64,000 nucleotides of DNA from an uncultured Buttiauxella sp. (GTDB taxonomy: Bacteria > Pseudomonadota > Gammaproteobacteria > Enterobacterales > Enterobacteriaceae), in contig CAMLJN010000013.1 in NCBI GenBank assembly GCA_946480445.1, positions 1-64,000 on the forward strand, given 5' to 3'. Below the pieces are notes generated by a model. It was not told the origin of the DNA and did not search any database. It saw nothing but the letters and a program-made list of their open reading frames with translations. Each line of letters begins with the position of its first letter. Position 1 is the first letter of the stretch. Positions 18,959 through 28,426 of this stretch are shown in pieces. The position numbers and the translations under genes were made by a program.

Positions 18959-20350
18959 ATGAAATACGCATTCCCTGATAATTTCTGGTGGGGCAGCGCC
19001 AGTTCCGCACCGCAAACCGAAGGTGAAACCTTAGCTTTTGGTAAATCCGCCACCATCTGGGATAAGTGGTTTGCCCAGCAGCCAACCCGCTTTCACGATG
19101 GCGTTGGCCCGCAGAATACCTCCACCTTCTACCAGAACTGGAAGCAAGACATCGCGCTGCTTAAAGCGCTTAATCACAATACCTTCCGGACCTCTATTTC
19201 CTGGGCACGGCTGATTCCCGAGGGCCGTGGAGAAGTGAATCAGGAAGCGGTTAAATTCTATAACCAGGTATTCGATGAATTACACGCTCAGGGCGTGACG
19301 CCGTTTATAAACCTGTTCCATTTTGATATGCCGATGGCGATGCAGGAGCTGGGCGGCTGGGAAAATCGTGACGTTGTCACGGCTTTTGCGGAATATGCCA
19401 CCACCTGCTTCGCGCTCTTTGGCGACCGGGTTAAGCACTGGTTTACTTTTAATGAACCTGTGGTGCCGGTTGAAGGCGGGTATCTCTATGATTTCCATTA
19501 TCCAAACGTGGTGGACTTCAAGCGCGCGGCAACCGTGGCCTATCACACCATGCTGGCGCACTCCCTCGCCGTTAAGGCTTACCGTGAACGTCAGGACGGC
19601 GGCGAAATTGGTATCATTCTGAACCTCACCCCATCCTACCCGCGTTCACAAAACCCCGCGGATTTAAAAGCGGCTAACATCGCCGATCTGATGTTTAACC
19701 GTAGCTTCCTCGACCCTGCTCTGCGCGGCGAATACCCGGAGGAACTGGTGGCGCTGTTAAAAGAACACGGTCAGCTCCCGACCTGCAAGCCTGGAGACAA
19801 AGCGCTGCTCGCGGCGGGCGTGGTGGATCTGCTTGGTATCAACTACTATCAGCCCCGTCGCATTAAATGCCGCGACTCGCAGGTTAACCCGGACAGCCCG
19901 TTCATGCCGGAGTGGTTCTTTGCATCCTATGAAATGCCGGGGCGCAAAATGAATCCTTATCGCGGCTGGGAAATCTATGAACAGGGCATCTACGATATTC
20001 TGACCAACCTGCGCGAGAATTATAACAACCCACGCTGCTATATTTCCGAGAACGGCATGGGCGTCGAAAATGAGCAGCGCTTCACTGAAAACGGACAGAT
20101 TCAGGATGACTACCGGATTGATTTTGTCCGCGAACATCTTAAATGGCTGCATAAGGGCATTAGCGAGGGCAGCAACTGCCTCGGCTACCACATGTGGACC
20201 TTTATAGATAACTGGTCCTGGTGTAACGCCTATAAAAACCGCTACGGTTTTGTTTCGCTGGATCTTGCTTCGCAAAAACGTACCGTGAAGAAAAGCGGTG
20301 AGTGGTTCAGAGACACGGCAGCAAAAAACGGTTTTGACGACCGGGGTTAG
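18959..20350 (+). CDS. 6-phospho-beta-glucosidase, GH1 family
   Basis: This 463-residue glycoside hydrolase family 1 enzyme is expected to hydrolyse the phosphorylated disaccharide delivered by the adjacent PTS permease. The acid/base is E166 in TFNEP and the nucleophile E364 in YISENGMG. The N-terminal FPDNFWWGSASS and C-terminal GYHMWTFIDNWSW signatures are present. The ribosome site AGAGGAAAAACG is strong. The exact sugar (cellobiose, arbutin/salicin-like or other) cannot be read from the sequence. Confidence 0.93.
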   Translation: MKYAFPDNFWWGSASSAPQTEGETLAFGKSATIWDKWFAQQPTRFHDGVGPQNTSTFYQNWKQDIALLKALNHNTFRTSISWARLIPEGRGEVNQEAVKFYNQVFDELHAQGVTPFINLFHFDMPMAMQELGGWENRDVVTAFAEYATTCFALFGDRVKHWFTFNEPVVPVEGGYLYDFHYPNVVDFKRAATVAYHTMLAHSLAVKAYRERQDGGEIGIILNLTPSYPRSQNPADLKAANIADLMFNRSFLDPALRGEYPEELVALLKEHGQLPTCKPGDKALLAAGVVDLLGINYYQPRRIKCRDSQVNPDSPFMPEWFFASYEMPGRKMNPYRGWEIYEQGIYDILTNLRENYNNPRCYISENGMGVENEQRFTENGQIQDDYRIDFVREHLKWLHKGISEGSNCLGYHMWTFIDNWSWCNAYKNRYGFVSLDLASQKRTVKKSGEWFRDTAAKNGFDDRG

Positions 20351-20400
20351 GCTATTATGCGGGCCGCTCAGGCCCGCTTCAGGCAGTGCAGGAAATCACC

Positions 20401-21324
20401 ATGTCGAATATCAATGATGTCGCGCGTCTCGCGCAGGTTTCAAAAGCCACCGTGTCGCGCGTGCTGAGCGGAAGCCGCAGCGTTAAGGAAGAAAGCCGCC
20501 AGGCCGTTTTGCGCGCCGCTGAAATCCTTAACTACAAACCAAACGCGATCGCCCAGTCGCTGAGCAGCCAGTCGACCAACTGCATCGGGGTCATCTGCGC
20601 CACGGATCATATTCAACAAGCCACGGGCTATCTTCAGGCGCTAGAGAAACAGCTCAGCCAGCATCGCAAGCATCTGCTGCTGCGTTTTGCCAGCGAGGGG
20701 AAAAGTGTGATGCATGCCGTGGAGGAACTCTCTAACGGAATGTGTGATGCGCTGGTCGTGGTCGGCGCACGCTTTATGTTGCCAGAGCTTCCTGAAGAGG
20801 TGGTGCTGATTGACTGCCTGAATCCGGCCTGCGAGAACAGCGTACAGTGCGATCGGGTTTTCGCCGCAGAAACGGCCGTGCACTATCTGTGCTCGCAGCA
20901 GCGGAGGAGTATCGCGCTGGTTAACTTCCCCGCAGGCGAAGCGGCAACGCTGACCATGGATGGCTATCGCCAGGCATTGCACAATTATGTCGTGCCGTTT
21001 AACCGCCAGTTGGTTATCGAAAATGAGCCTTCCCTGCGCATCGCGTTACAGAAGTTAATTAACAGCGGGGTGAAGTTCACCGCCCTGCTGGTCACCGACG
21101 ACAGCCAGGCGCAGGAAGCGGTAATGATGCTTAACCAGTATCAGTTAACGGTGCCGGAGAAAGTGATGGTGTTTAGTCTGGACGGCTCAACGCGGCTGCC
21201 GGGGGCCAGTAGCATCCCGGCCATTGAATACCCGCTGGAAAACATTGCCCGCCGCGCGGTAGCGCTTCTGCTGGGTGAACGCCAGCACACCGATTTGGTT
21301 CGCGGAAGTTTATTGCTGGCTTAA
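20401..21324 (+). CDS. LacI-family repressor of the beta-glucoside locus
   Basis: 307 residues: HTH NINDVARLAQVSKATVSRVLSG, a hinge helix with NYKPNAIAQSLSS, and a sugar-binding core that is somewhat short. ATG 20401 is preceded by AGGAAATCACC; an in-frame GTG at 20386 is less likely. It is the last gene of the PTS/GH1 module and the likely ligand of the palindrome at 17525-17540. A GC-rich hairpin (about 20359-20377) separates it from the hydrolase gene. Confidence 0.9.
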   Translation: MSNINDVARLAQVSKATVSRVLSGSRSVKEESRQAVLRAAEILNYKPNAIAQSLSSQSTNCIGVICATDHIQQATGYLQALEKQLSQHRKHLLLRFASEGKSVMHAVEELSNGMCDALVVVGARFMLPELPEEVVLIDCLNPACENSVQCDRVFAAETAVHYLCSQQRRSIALVNFPAGEAATLTMDGYRQALHNYVVPFNRQLVIENEPSLRIALQKLINSGVKFTALLVTDDSQAQEAVMMLNQYQLTVPEKVMVFSLDGSTRLPGASSIPAIEYPLENIARRAVALLLGERQHTDLVRGSLLLA

Positions 21325-21363
21325 ATGAACGGCGGGTAACAATGCCTCCCCCGCCGCCTCATG

Positions 21364-22005
21364 CTATTCCTTTGGCAACACAGCTGCCAGCGACGCTTCA
21401 CGTTGGGCTAAAACACGCTCCACCGTATCAACAATCGCCTGCGTTTGCGGATCGATTTCAATGTTGATACGGCCGCCCAGTTTTTTACTGCCAAGCGTCG
21501 TACGCTGGAGCGTTTCCGGGATCAGGTGCACGCAAAAACGGCTAGCCGTCACTTCGCCGACGGTCAGACTGATCCCGTCGATGCCGATATACCCTTTGTG
21601 CAGGATGTATTTCATCAGGCTCTTGTCCTGAATTTTAAACCAGATCTGGCGGTTATTTTCTGAGGTAAGGATCTTCACCACTTCCGCAGTGGTCATAATA
21701 TGTCCGGACATTAAATGCCCGCCAATCTCGTCGTTAAACTTTGCCGCTCGTTCGACGTTGATAACGTCCCCGACGGCCAGCTCGCCAAGATTGGTAATGC
21801 GCAGGGTTTCTTTCATCAGATCAAAACTTACGCGAGTACCGGCTATTTCCGTCACCGTCAGACAGCAGCCGTTGTGCGCCACGGACGCGCCCGTTTCCAG
21901 ACCGGGCAACATCGCCTCAGGCATCTCGATAACGTGGGTGCGGAAGTTGGGTTTCTCGCTAATGGCGACCAGGGTCGCGGTGCCCTGCACAATACCTGTA
22001 AACAT
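21364..22005 (-). CDS. ribC: Riboflavin synthase alpha chain
   Basis: 213 residues (also named RibE). The enzyme dismutates two 6,7-dimethyl-8-ribityllumazine molecules to riboflavin. The two internally repeated lumazine-binding barrels are visible: [12 protein letters not shown] at the start and the second repeat near residue 96 ([12 protein letters not shown]). Length matches E. coli. It is divergent from mdtK, the usual enterobacterial order cfa-ribC-mdtK. Confidence 0.96.
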   Translation of the reverse strand: MFTGIVQGTATLVAISEKPNFRTHVIEMPEAMLPGLETGASVAHNGCCLTVTEIAGTRVSFDLMKETLRITNLGELAVGDVINVERAAKFNDEIGGHLMSGHIMTTAEVVKILTSENNRQIWFKIQDKSLMKYILHKGYIGIDGISLTVGEVTASRFCVHLIPETLQRTTLGSKKLGGRINIEIDPQTQAIVDTVERVLAQREASLAAVLPKE

Positions 22006-22253
22006 CCTAAAGCTCCTGGCGATTCAACAAGTGGCAATAATCTCCCTGCGGGGAAATGCCTGCATCTGTGTGCGGCACTTTAGCAGCTGGAAAAACAGCT
22101 TGCCAGTTATCATCACCGCCGGGCGATTTTTTGGCTGGCGATTTAATTAACTCTCGCTACAATAGTCAGGCTTATTCCCCTGTTTTTTCTTCTTGCTGCC
22201 ATGTATGGCGGCGTCTTTGTGTCTCTTATAACTAATAATAATCAGGTGTCTGT

Positions 22254-23627
22254 ATGCAGAAGTACTTTATTGAGGCCCGCCAGCTACTCGCGCTGGCTAT
22301 CCCCGTGATCCTGGCCCAGGTCGCGCAAACCGCAATGGGCTTTGTCGATACCGTCATGGCGGGCGGCTACAGCGCCACCGATATGGCGGCGGTGGCCATT
22401 GGCACGTCAATCTGGCTGCCGGCGGTTTTATTTGGTCACGGTTTACTGCTGGCCTTAACGCCGGTGGTGGCGCAGCTCAACGGTTCAGGGCGACGGGATC
22501 GTATCGCACATCAAATCCGCCAGGGCTTTTGGCTCGCCGGTATGGTGTCCGTGCTGATCATGGTCGTGCTGTGGAATGCAGGTTATATCATCGGTTCCAT
22601 GCACAATATCGATCCTGTGCTGGCTGAAAAGGCCGTGGGCTATCTGCGCGCGCTGCTCTGGGGTGCACCTGGCTACCTGTTCTTCCAGGTGGCCCGTAAC
22701 CAGTGCGAAGGGCTGGCGAAAACCAAGCCCGGTATGGTGATGGGCTTTATCGGCCTGCTGGTGAATATCCCGGTAAACTATATCTTTATCTACGGCCATT
22801 TCGGTATGCCTTCGCTGGGCGGAATTGGCTGTGGTGTCGCCACCGCGGCGGTGTACTGGGTCATGTTCTTTAGCATGATTTCCTTCGTGCGTAAGGCGCG
22901 TTCCATGCGTGATATACGCAGCCCGGCGGGTTTCACCCCACCCGACTGGAACGTGGTGAAACGCCTGGTCCAGCTCGGCCTGCCGATTGCGCTGGCGCTG
23001 TTCTTTGAGGTGACGCTGTTTGCCGTGGTGGCCCTGCTTGTCTCGCCGCTGGGAATTATTGACGTAGCCGGTCACCAGATTGCACTCAACTTCAGCTCGC
23101 TGATGTTCGTCCTGCCGATGTCTCTTGCCGCAGCCGTCACCATTCGCGTCGGCTTCCGGCTTGGACAGGGATCAACACTTGATGCGCAGACAGCAGCCCG
23201 GACGGGGATTGCCGTGGGGGTGTGCATGGCGATGTGTACGGCGCTTTTTACCGTGTTAATGCGCGAGCAAATCGCCCTGCTCTACAACGACAGTCCGGCG
23301 GTCGTCGCCCTGGCCGCGCACCTGATGCTGCTGGCTGCGGTTTATCAGATTTCTGACTCGGTGCAGGTCATCGGCAGCGGCGTACTGCGTGGTTATAAAG
23401 ATACCCGCTCCATTTTCTTTATCACCTTTATCGCTTACTGGGTGTTGGGTTTGCCGAGCGGTTATGTGCTGGCGTTAACCGACCTGGTCGTCGAGCCTAT
23501 GGGACCTGCTGGTTTCTGGATGGGCTTTATTATCGGACTGACATCAGCGGCGGTGATGATGATGCTGCGTATGCGCTGGCTGCAACGTCAGCCTTCGGTG
23601 ACTATTTTGCAGCGCGCTGCTCGATAA
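22254..23627 (+). CDS. mdtK: MdtK, MATE-family multidrug efflux transporter
   Basis: 457 residues and 12 hydrophobic segments; MATE (NorM) cation-coupled drug efflux. The opening [19 protein letters not shown] and the internal duplication ([16 protein letters not shown]) are intact and match E. coli MdtK closely. Its own terminator is at 23634-23662, and tRNA-Val genes follow as in E. coli. Confidence 0.96.
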   Translation: MQKYFIEARQLLALAIPVILAQVAQTAMGFVDTVMAGGYSATDMAAVAIGTSIWLPAVLFGHGLLLALTPVVAQLNGSGRRDRIAHQIRQGFWLAGMVSVLIMVVLWNAGYIIGSMHNIDPVLAEKAVGYLRALLWGAPGYLFFQVARNQCEGLAKTKPGMVMGFIGLLVNIPVNYIFIYGHFGMPSLGGIGCGVATAAVYWVMFFSMISFVRKARSMRDIRSPAGFTPPDWNVVKRLVQLGLPIALALFFEVTLFAVVALLVSPLGIIDVAGHQIALNFSSLMFVLPMSLAAAVTIRVGFRLGQGSTLDAQTAARTGIAVGVCMAMCTALFTVLMREQIALLYNDSPAVVALAAHLMLLAAVYQISDSVQVIGSGVLRGYKDTRSIFFITFIAYWVLGLPSGYVLALTDLVVEPMGPAGFWMGFIIGLTSAAVMMMLRMRWLQRQPSVTILQRAAR

Positions 23628-23633
23628 ACAGAC

Positions 23634-23662
23634 AGTAGCCGCCATTTCGGCGGCTACTTTTT
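23634..23662 (+). terminator. mdtK terminator
   Basis: AGTAGCCGCC pairs with GGCGGCTACT (loop about ATTTC), followed by TTTTT. Confidence 0.9.
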
Positions 23663-23782
23663 CAACGTACTGCTTAGTTGCTCGGCAATTGCGTGAAATC
23701 TTAAAGAAAATTACGGTTTTCCCCTTGCAAGGCACACGGGCTGCCGCTAATATTCGTCCCCGTTGTCAGCAGACAGCTTGAT

Positions 23783-23859
23783 GCGTTCATAGCTCAGTTG
23801 GTTAGAGCACCACCTTGACATGGTGGGGGTCGTTGGTTCGAGTCCAATTGAACGCACCA
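23783..23859 (+). tRNA. valW: tRNA-Val (GAC), copy 1
   Basis: A 77-nt cloverleaf: acceptor GCGTTCA/TGAACGC, encoded CCA end, D-loop AGCTCAGTTGGTTAGAGC, anticodon loop TTGACAT giving GAC, T-loop GGTTCGAGTCC. The sequence corresponds to E. coli valW. Confidence 0.98.
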
Positions 23860-23878
23860 TTTTAACGTTTTATCCAGT

Positions 23879-23955
23879 GCGTCCGTAGCTCAGTTGGTTA
23901 GAGCACCACCTTGACATGGTGGGGGTCGGTGGTTCGAGTCCACTCGGACGCACCA
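23879..23955 (+). tRNA. valV: tRNA-Val (GAC), copy 2
   Basis: 77 nt, acceptor GCGTCCG/CGGACGC with encoded CCA and anticodon GAC. It corresponds to E. coli valV and differs from copy 1 in the acceptor stem and one T-stem pair. Confidence 0.98.
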
Positions 23956-24261
23956 TTTCAGTTAGTCATCCCAATATTTCCCTGTACTCTCCTCCTCGCT
24001 GTTTGTCAGTTTATCGCTCCTCGTTACGCTGTTTTATGTCATTCCTGAATAACGCCCTCTTATCCTCGACTCTTTGCCCTCTCTCGCTGACTCTGCCCCA
24101 GGCGCTGTTACCTGCTTTTGCAATACCGTCGGTTAAACCCTCTTTAAACATGTCTGTGCGTACAGCTTGATATTGAGCGCTTGCTCAAGTATCTTCCCGG
24201 ACTTGAGCAAACGCTCAAATCGGGCCAATCAGCCCGTCTCTTCCGTTCCAGAGGCAAGTTT
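23956..24261. other. 306-bp gap between valV and smvA remnant
   Basis: No gene is recognised. It contains the long inverted repeat at 24173-24218. A TetR-type smvR, often found beside smvA, is not present. Confidence 0.6.
24173..24218. promoter_or_regulatory. 18-bp inverted repeat upstream of smvA, likely TetR-type operator
   Basis: Arms 24173-24190 and 24201-24218 are inverted copies with one mismatch, around a 10-bp centre. Each arm itself is a TTGAGC.(N).GCTCAA palindrome, the shape of a TetR-family operator. smvA is controlled by the TetR repressor SmvR in related species; that gene is missing here. Confidence 0.6.
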
Positions 24262-25412
24262 ATGTACGTCTTCAATCGCTGGCTGATCCTGGCTATCGTT
24301 ACCTGCACCCTGTTCCTGATCATCATTGATATGACGGTGCTCTACACAGCATTGCCCCGCCTGACCCAGGCGCTTGATGCCACCGCGACCCAAAAGCTGT
24401 GGATCGTCAATGCTTATCCGCTGGTCGTGGCCGGACTGCTGCCCGGCGCGGGTATGTTAAGCGACCGGCTCGGTCACAAGCTGATGTTTATGTCCGGACT
24501 GCCGGTGTTCGCCCTCGCCTCCCTCTGCGCGGCGTTTTCACCCGGCGCGGAATGGCTTATCGCCTCGCGCGTTTTGCTGGCCGTCGGTGCCACCATGATG
24601 ATGCCTGCGACGCTCGCTATCGTTCGTCAGGTCTTCACAGACGAGCGGGAACGGGCGCTTGCCATCGGTATCTGGGCGGCCGTCGCCTCCAGCGCGGCAG
24701 CGCTTGGCCCTGTTTTCGGCGGTGCACTGCTTGAGTATTTCTGGTGGGGCTCTGTTTTTCTGATTAACGTGCCTGTGGTTCTGGCGGTTCTTCCCTGCGC
24801 CTGGGCCTTAATTCCTCGTGGCGAAGGCAATCCGGATCGCCCCTGCGATATCCTTGGCTCTCTGCTGGTGATGAGCGGACTGGTTGGCGTGATTTATGCG
24901 CTAAAAGAAATGAGCGCCGTACAGGCGTCACTGCCCGTGGTAGTGGGTTCCGCTGCAACTGGCGTATGGCTGCTCGCTTTGTTTGTTAAACGTCAGCGTC
25001 GTTCCCCGCAGCCGATGATTGATTTTTCTCTGTTCAGGAATCGTCAGTTTTCCAGCGGCGTCGCGGTAGCGATCGTTTCCATGATTGCGTTGACGGGCCT
25101 TGAGCTGGCGCTGACGCAGCGTTTTCAGCTGGTGCTGGGCCTCTCGCCGCTTATAGTCTCAGCCTGACGCTACCTGATGGTCTTGTCAGCACAAACGAAG
25201 CCTGGGATAGTCTGGACGGTGCCCTTCGCGTCGCGACTACGCTTGGGGATAAACAGGCAGGCGAGCTAACAGGTTTTGCCCATGCGGCCTTCGACCACGC
25301 ATACTATCTCGTTATAATTGCCGCAGCCGCACTGGTTGCAGCAACCCTGGCATGGCTGAAGTGGTTAACGCGTTCGTCGACAAAAAGGTCTGACAAGGTC
25401 ATTAATAGCTGA
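24262..25412 (+). pseudogene. smvA: smvA, MFS drug/biocide efflux gene with internal deletion
   Basis: The 5' part encodes the first half of a 14-helix DHA2-type MFS exporter like SmvA (MYVFNRWLILAIVTCTLF, TM1 motif IDMTVLYTALP, motif A loop MLSDRLGHKLM) up to LGLSPL. At about 25150 the frame jumps to the family's extreme C-terminal part (YSLSLTLPDG, then DGALRVATTLG and FDHAYYLV). The total is 1151 bp against roughly 1490 for an intact gene, so about 340 bp of the middle is missing and the frame is broken. The product would lack several helices and is almost certainly inactive. Confidence 0.85.
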
Positions 25413-25498
25413 GGACAGGCTAAACGGCCCGCTGTGTGTGCGGGCTGTCTTTGCCCGGCCGCATTACCCCACCCAGGAAAACCATCCCGCTTGTTTAC

Positions 25499-26299
25499 TT
25501 AAAGACACGTCACGCCCAGGTCGCAGGCCTGCTCCTGCCATTGCACAATGACCGAGTAATCCTCGCGGGCAAGCTCGCTAAATCCGCAGATAAACAGCGC
25601 CTCACACTGGGTGCGGTAGGCCTTGTCGCCAACGAGCCTTTCAAGTGCTCGTCTGAGGGCGGCAAGGCTTGCAGGTGAGGTTTTAGACGAGGTAATTAGC
25701 GGCAGGCCGGGAGCCGGTGGGCTTTGCCCAATGACAGCAAGCCCACGTAAAAGATGAGGTTCGTGGCGGGCCAGCAAAGCCCAGGTTATGCAGTCTATGG
25801 CCGCGATATCAGCCGAACGGCCTGTCAACGCCAGCAACGAGTTGCGATGGCTACCGCTGAACGTGGCTCCGGCAAAAAATGCCCCCTCCTGCGCCAGCGG
25901 CGCAATCATGCTTCGCAGGACGTTATAGCCCGACTGCGAGTCAGGGGAATTGCAAACCACCCTTCGCCCCCGGAAATCCGCCAGTGTTTTGTTAGCGTCT
26001 TCTTCGCGTGCAATCAGGAAGCTTCGGTAGGAAGCATTCTCGCAGCCCGGCGCTGAATACTGAAAACAGCCCACCAGCTGTACCTCCGTCAGGAACGTGA
26101 CCAGCGGGTAGCCGCAGGTCTGGCTGAGCAACACCTCCTCTTTCTGCCAGTGGGATAACTGCTCCTCCTGCGGCCAGACGATACTCAGGCGCTCTGCAGC
26201 CAGCCCCTCTTCCACCAGCAGCGGCAGAAGAGCTGACCAGAGCGCCTGAGTATCGGGCCGATAAACATCGTACATGGGCAATGACATCGTGTTGATCAT
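25499..26299 (-). CDS. PhnD-like substrate-binding-domain protein without signal peptide
   Basis: 266 residues resembling the periplasmic phosphonate-binding fold (PhnD/PF12974 type): MSLPMYDV start, SYRSFLIAREEDANKTLADFRGRRVV central strand-helix, SGSHRNSLLALTGRSADIAAID. There is no export signal and no ABC permease or ATPase beside it. It is translationally coupled to the desaturase gene (4-bp overlap). Its ligand and role are unknown; it could be a cytosolic sensor. Confidence 0.75.
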   Translation of the reverse strand: MINTMSLPMYDVYRPDTQALWSALLPLLVEEGLAAERLSIVWPQEEQLSHWQKEEVLLSQTCGYPLVTFLTEVQLVGCFQYSAPGCENASYRSFLIAREEDANKTLADFRGRRVVCNSPDSQSGYNVLRSMIAPLAQEGAFFAGATFSGSHRNSLLALTGRSADIAAIDCITWALLARHEPHLLRGLAVIGQSPPAPGLPLITSSKTSPASLAALRRALERLVGDKAYRTQCEALFICGFSELAREDYSVIVQWQEQACDLGVTCL

Positions 26300-27276
26300 G
26301 GTTTGCTGGCCTGCTCCGTGGTTTTTAAGTCAGGATGGAGATCGACATCCAGCGGCCTGATCAAAAATTGTCGCACCCATTCACCATAGCCTTTCACCAC
26401 AAAACCGTGGTTGCGCAGCTGATAATCTTGCCGGTAGAGCAGATAAATTTTGCGTAATCCGTACCAGGGCACGCCCGGTAGATCGTGATGTACTGAATGG
26501 TAATTAAGATTCAGGAACAGGAGCCGCCACGCAAGCGAAGTCTCATTGATAACCGAACGGGCCAGCGGGTCATCCGCCGCGCGGTGTTCCAGGAAGGAAC
26601 GAATTTTGGTCACGGCTAATGCCGGATAGCTCACGGCCACCACATAGTACCAGACCGGGAAACCCTGCTGTGCAATCCAGGTAAAAAGTGCCCCCAGCAG
26701 CGCGCCATGGATGACCCACATGCGTATCTGTGGCCATTGCCGGTTGCTGAAGGCTTTTATCAGGCTGAAAAGCGTCCGGACAATATCCAGCAGCGGGGCA
26801 AGCAGCAGCCTTCCGGCAAAGGTATTGCGCCAGCGAATGACTCTTTTCTGCCAGCCCGCAAACCCATGCCACGTCCGCGCGGAGAAGTAGTAAGTCTCCG
26901 GGTCACGCTCAGGCACGGTAAGCTCGTCATTATTATGGTGTGCCAGATGCAGATCGCGATAAAGTGCATAGGGATACCAGACTGCCAGCGGCATAAGGCC
27001 CAGCAGGTGGTTAACACGCGCAGAACGTGTCGGATGGCCGTGAATCAGCTCATGCTGCAGGGAAAGATACCAGGTGGTGAACCAGATAAGCAGCAGCGTC
27101 GCCGCAAAGCGCCCAAGCAGCTGCCAGTATGCAAGCGTCAAAAACCAGCCGCCATAAACGACGGCAATCAGCAGCCAGGTCGGCAGCTCGCTGCGCCATA
27201 ACCACGTCCTGGCCAGCTGCCTGATAACCTCTCTTTGCTGCATGTGCAGATAAGCTGCTTTTTTCCCGCTCGCCAT
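26296..27276 (-). CDS. Membrane fatty acid desaturase-like di-iron protein
   Basis: 326 residues with four or more hydrophobic segments and the three histidine boxes of the membrane desaturase/hydroxylase superfamily: HELIHGH, HLAHHN and NYHSVHH. The family uses a di-iron centre and O2 to desaturate or hydroxylate acyl chains. Such enzymes are uncommon in enterobacteria, which make unsaturated acids anaerobically through FabA/FabB. ATG 27276 is chosen; a GTG six bases upstream is possible. It is the first gene of a two-gene unit with the PhnD-like protein. Confidence 0.85.
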   Translation of the reverse strand: MASGKKAAYLHMQQREVIRQLARTWLWRSELPTWLLIAVVYGGWFLTLAYWQLLGRFAATLLLIWFTTWYLSLQHELIHGHPTRSARVNHLLGLMPLAVWYPYALYRDLHLAHHNNDELTVPERDPETYYFSARTWHGFAGWQKRVIRWRNTFAGRLLLAPLLDIVRTLFSLIKAFSNRQWPQIRMWVIHGALLGALFTWIAQQGFPVWYYVVAVSYPALAVTKIRSFLEHRAADDPLARSVINETSLAWRLLFLNLNYHSVHHDLPGVPWYGLRKIYLLYRQDYQLRNHGFVVKGYGEWVRQFLIRPLDVDLHPDLKTTEQASKP

Positions 27277-27539
27277 ACCCACTCAACCCCAATAAATGGC
27301 CCTGTTCCAGAGACACAAGATCCAATGCCGGGGAGAAAGTGACAACGAATTTAAACGGTTAAGCTTTGCCGAAAACCGGCTAAGCCGTGGGTCTTCAGGA
27401 GGTTAAACATGCAGCATTTGACAGCAGAACTTTCACGAGAAGCTTGTCATGGCGGAAAACTCCGTTCATAATAGCCATTCTTTCGAAAAGCATATTGAAA
27501 GAGCAACTAAATCAACAGGTTAGTTGTTATATTTTCTCT

Positions 27540-27616
27540 GCGTTCATAGCTCAGTTGGTTAGAGCACCACCTTGACATGGTGGGGGTCGTTGGTTCGAGT
27601 CCAATTGAACGCACCA
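27540..27616 (+). tRNA. tRNA-Val (GAC), copy 3
   Basis: 77 nt, identical to copy 1 (23783-23859) including the encoded CCA. The upstream sequence is unrelated and AT-rich (TTGAAA followed by TTGTTATATT), offering its own promoter. Confidence 0.97.
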
Positions 27617-27683
27617 TTCCTTTTAAGTACTTCCCTTACTTGTCCCGATTTCCGTCTGACTCCTGCCAGCGAGCGTGCCGTCT

Positions 27684-28331
27684 TTAGCCATAAAGCTGAT
27701 TAACCGCGCTCAGATGCATGCGCTGCATGGTCTCATTTTGTTTGAGAATACCTAACAGCGTAATCAGCTCTTTGTCGTTTTTGAGATCGAACTTCGTCAT
27801 AATCATACGCTTATGCGCACAAACTGTTTTCGGTGTGATATTTAAATGTTCGGCGATCAGATGTGTATTGATACCGGCATGGATAAAGGATGCCACTTTT
27901 ACCTGCTGCGCGGAAAGCGTTCTGTGTCGGCAGCTCAGACAGTTGGGCATCTTTGCTCCGCTATCGTCCGACTGACACCTTTGCCAGCCGTTCTGGATAA
28001 GATCGACGACCTCATTAAGCGGTTTATTGCAGCTGATAAAAACAATATCTTTTATACACTGCGGCAAGAAGGCAAACTGGTCATCCCCGCCGTCATACAA
28101 ACCTATCATCAGGCTTTTTTTCTTACGGTCTAAAAACACCGGCTGGCAGATATATTTCTCGCCCGCCGAAAAATATTTAACAATAATATCAGCTTGCTCA
28201 ATTGCATCGCTCTCCAGCCTGCTGCTAAAGCGGAGTTTTTTACTGGACGTGAGATGTAAGATATTCGCTATCATTAACTCTATGCCCTGGCGATAGAGCT
28301 GGTCCTTACAATCAATAATTATACTAATCAT
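27684..28331 (-). CDS. LuxR-type HTH regulator 3 of the fimbrial locus
   Basis: 215 residues from ATG 28331 (ribosome site AAAGGAAGAAAC). A diverged N-terminal domain beginning MISIIIDCKDQLYRQG lacks a clear phosphoacceptor motif. The C-terminal GerE/LuxR HTH is LSAQQVKVASFIHAG...HLIAEHLNITPKTVCAHKRMI. A CLSC pair near residue 130 is unusual. It is the most distal of three paralogous regulators downstream of the fimbrial genes; control of fimbriae is inferred from position. Confidence 0.82.
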   Translation of the reverse strand: MISIIIDCKDQLYRQGIELMIANILHLTSSKKLRFSSRLESDAIEQADIIVKYFSAGEKYICQPVFLDRKKKSLMIGLYDGGDDQFAFLPQCIKDIVFISCNKPLNEVVDLIQNGWQRCQSDDSGAKMPNCLSCRHRTLSAQQVKVASFIHAGINTHLIAEHLNITPKTVCAHKRMIMTKFDLKNDKELITLLGILKQNETMQRMHLSAVNQLYG

Positions 28332-28426
28332 GTTTCTTCCTTTAACATGCCGAATAAAACACAATAGCGCAGAGCAGCATTAATTTAATGCTGCGGATTG
28401 CTACCGGACACACTGCTCAATACAGC

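Larger units (their letters stand above)
23783..27616 (+). repeat. 77-bp direct repeats (tRNA-Val copies 1 and 3) bounding 3.7 kb
   Basis: The tRNA genes at 23783-23859 and 27540-27616 are identical over all 77 bp and in the same orientation. They enclose valV, the smvA remnant and the desaturase/PhnD-like pair. The repeats could support deletion or duplication of the interval by homologous recombination. Confidence 0.85.

Noticed and set aside
24011..24151. 46-codon leftward open frame between valV and smvA
   Set aside because: No ribosome site and no recognised family; too short to support.
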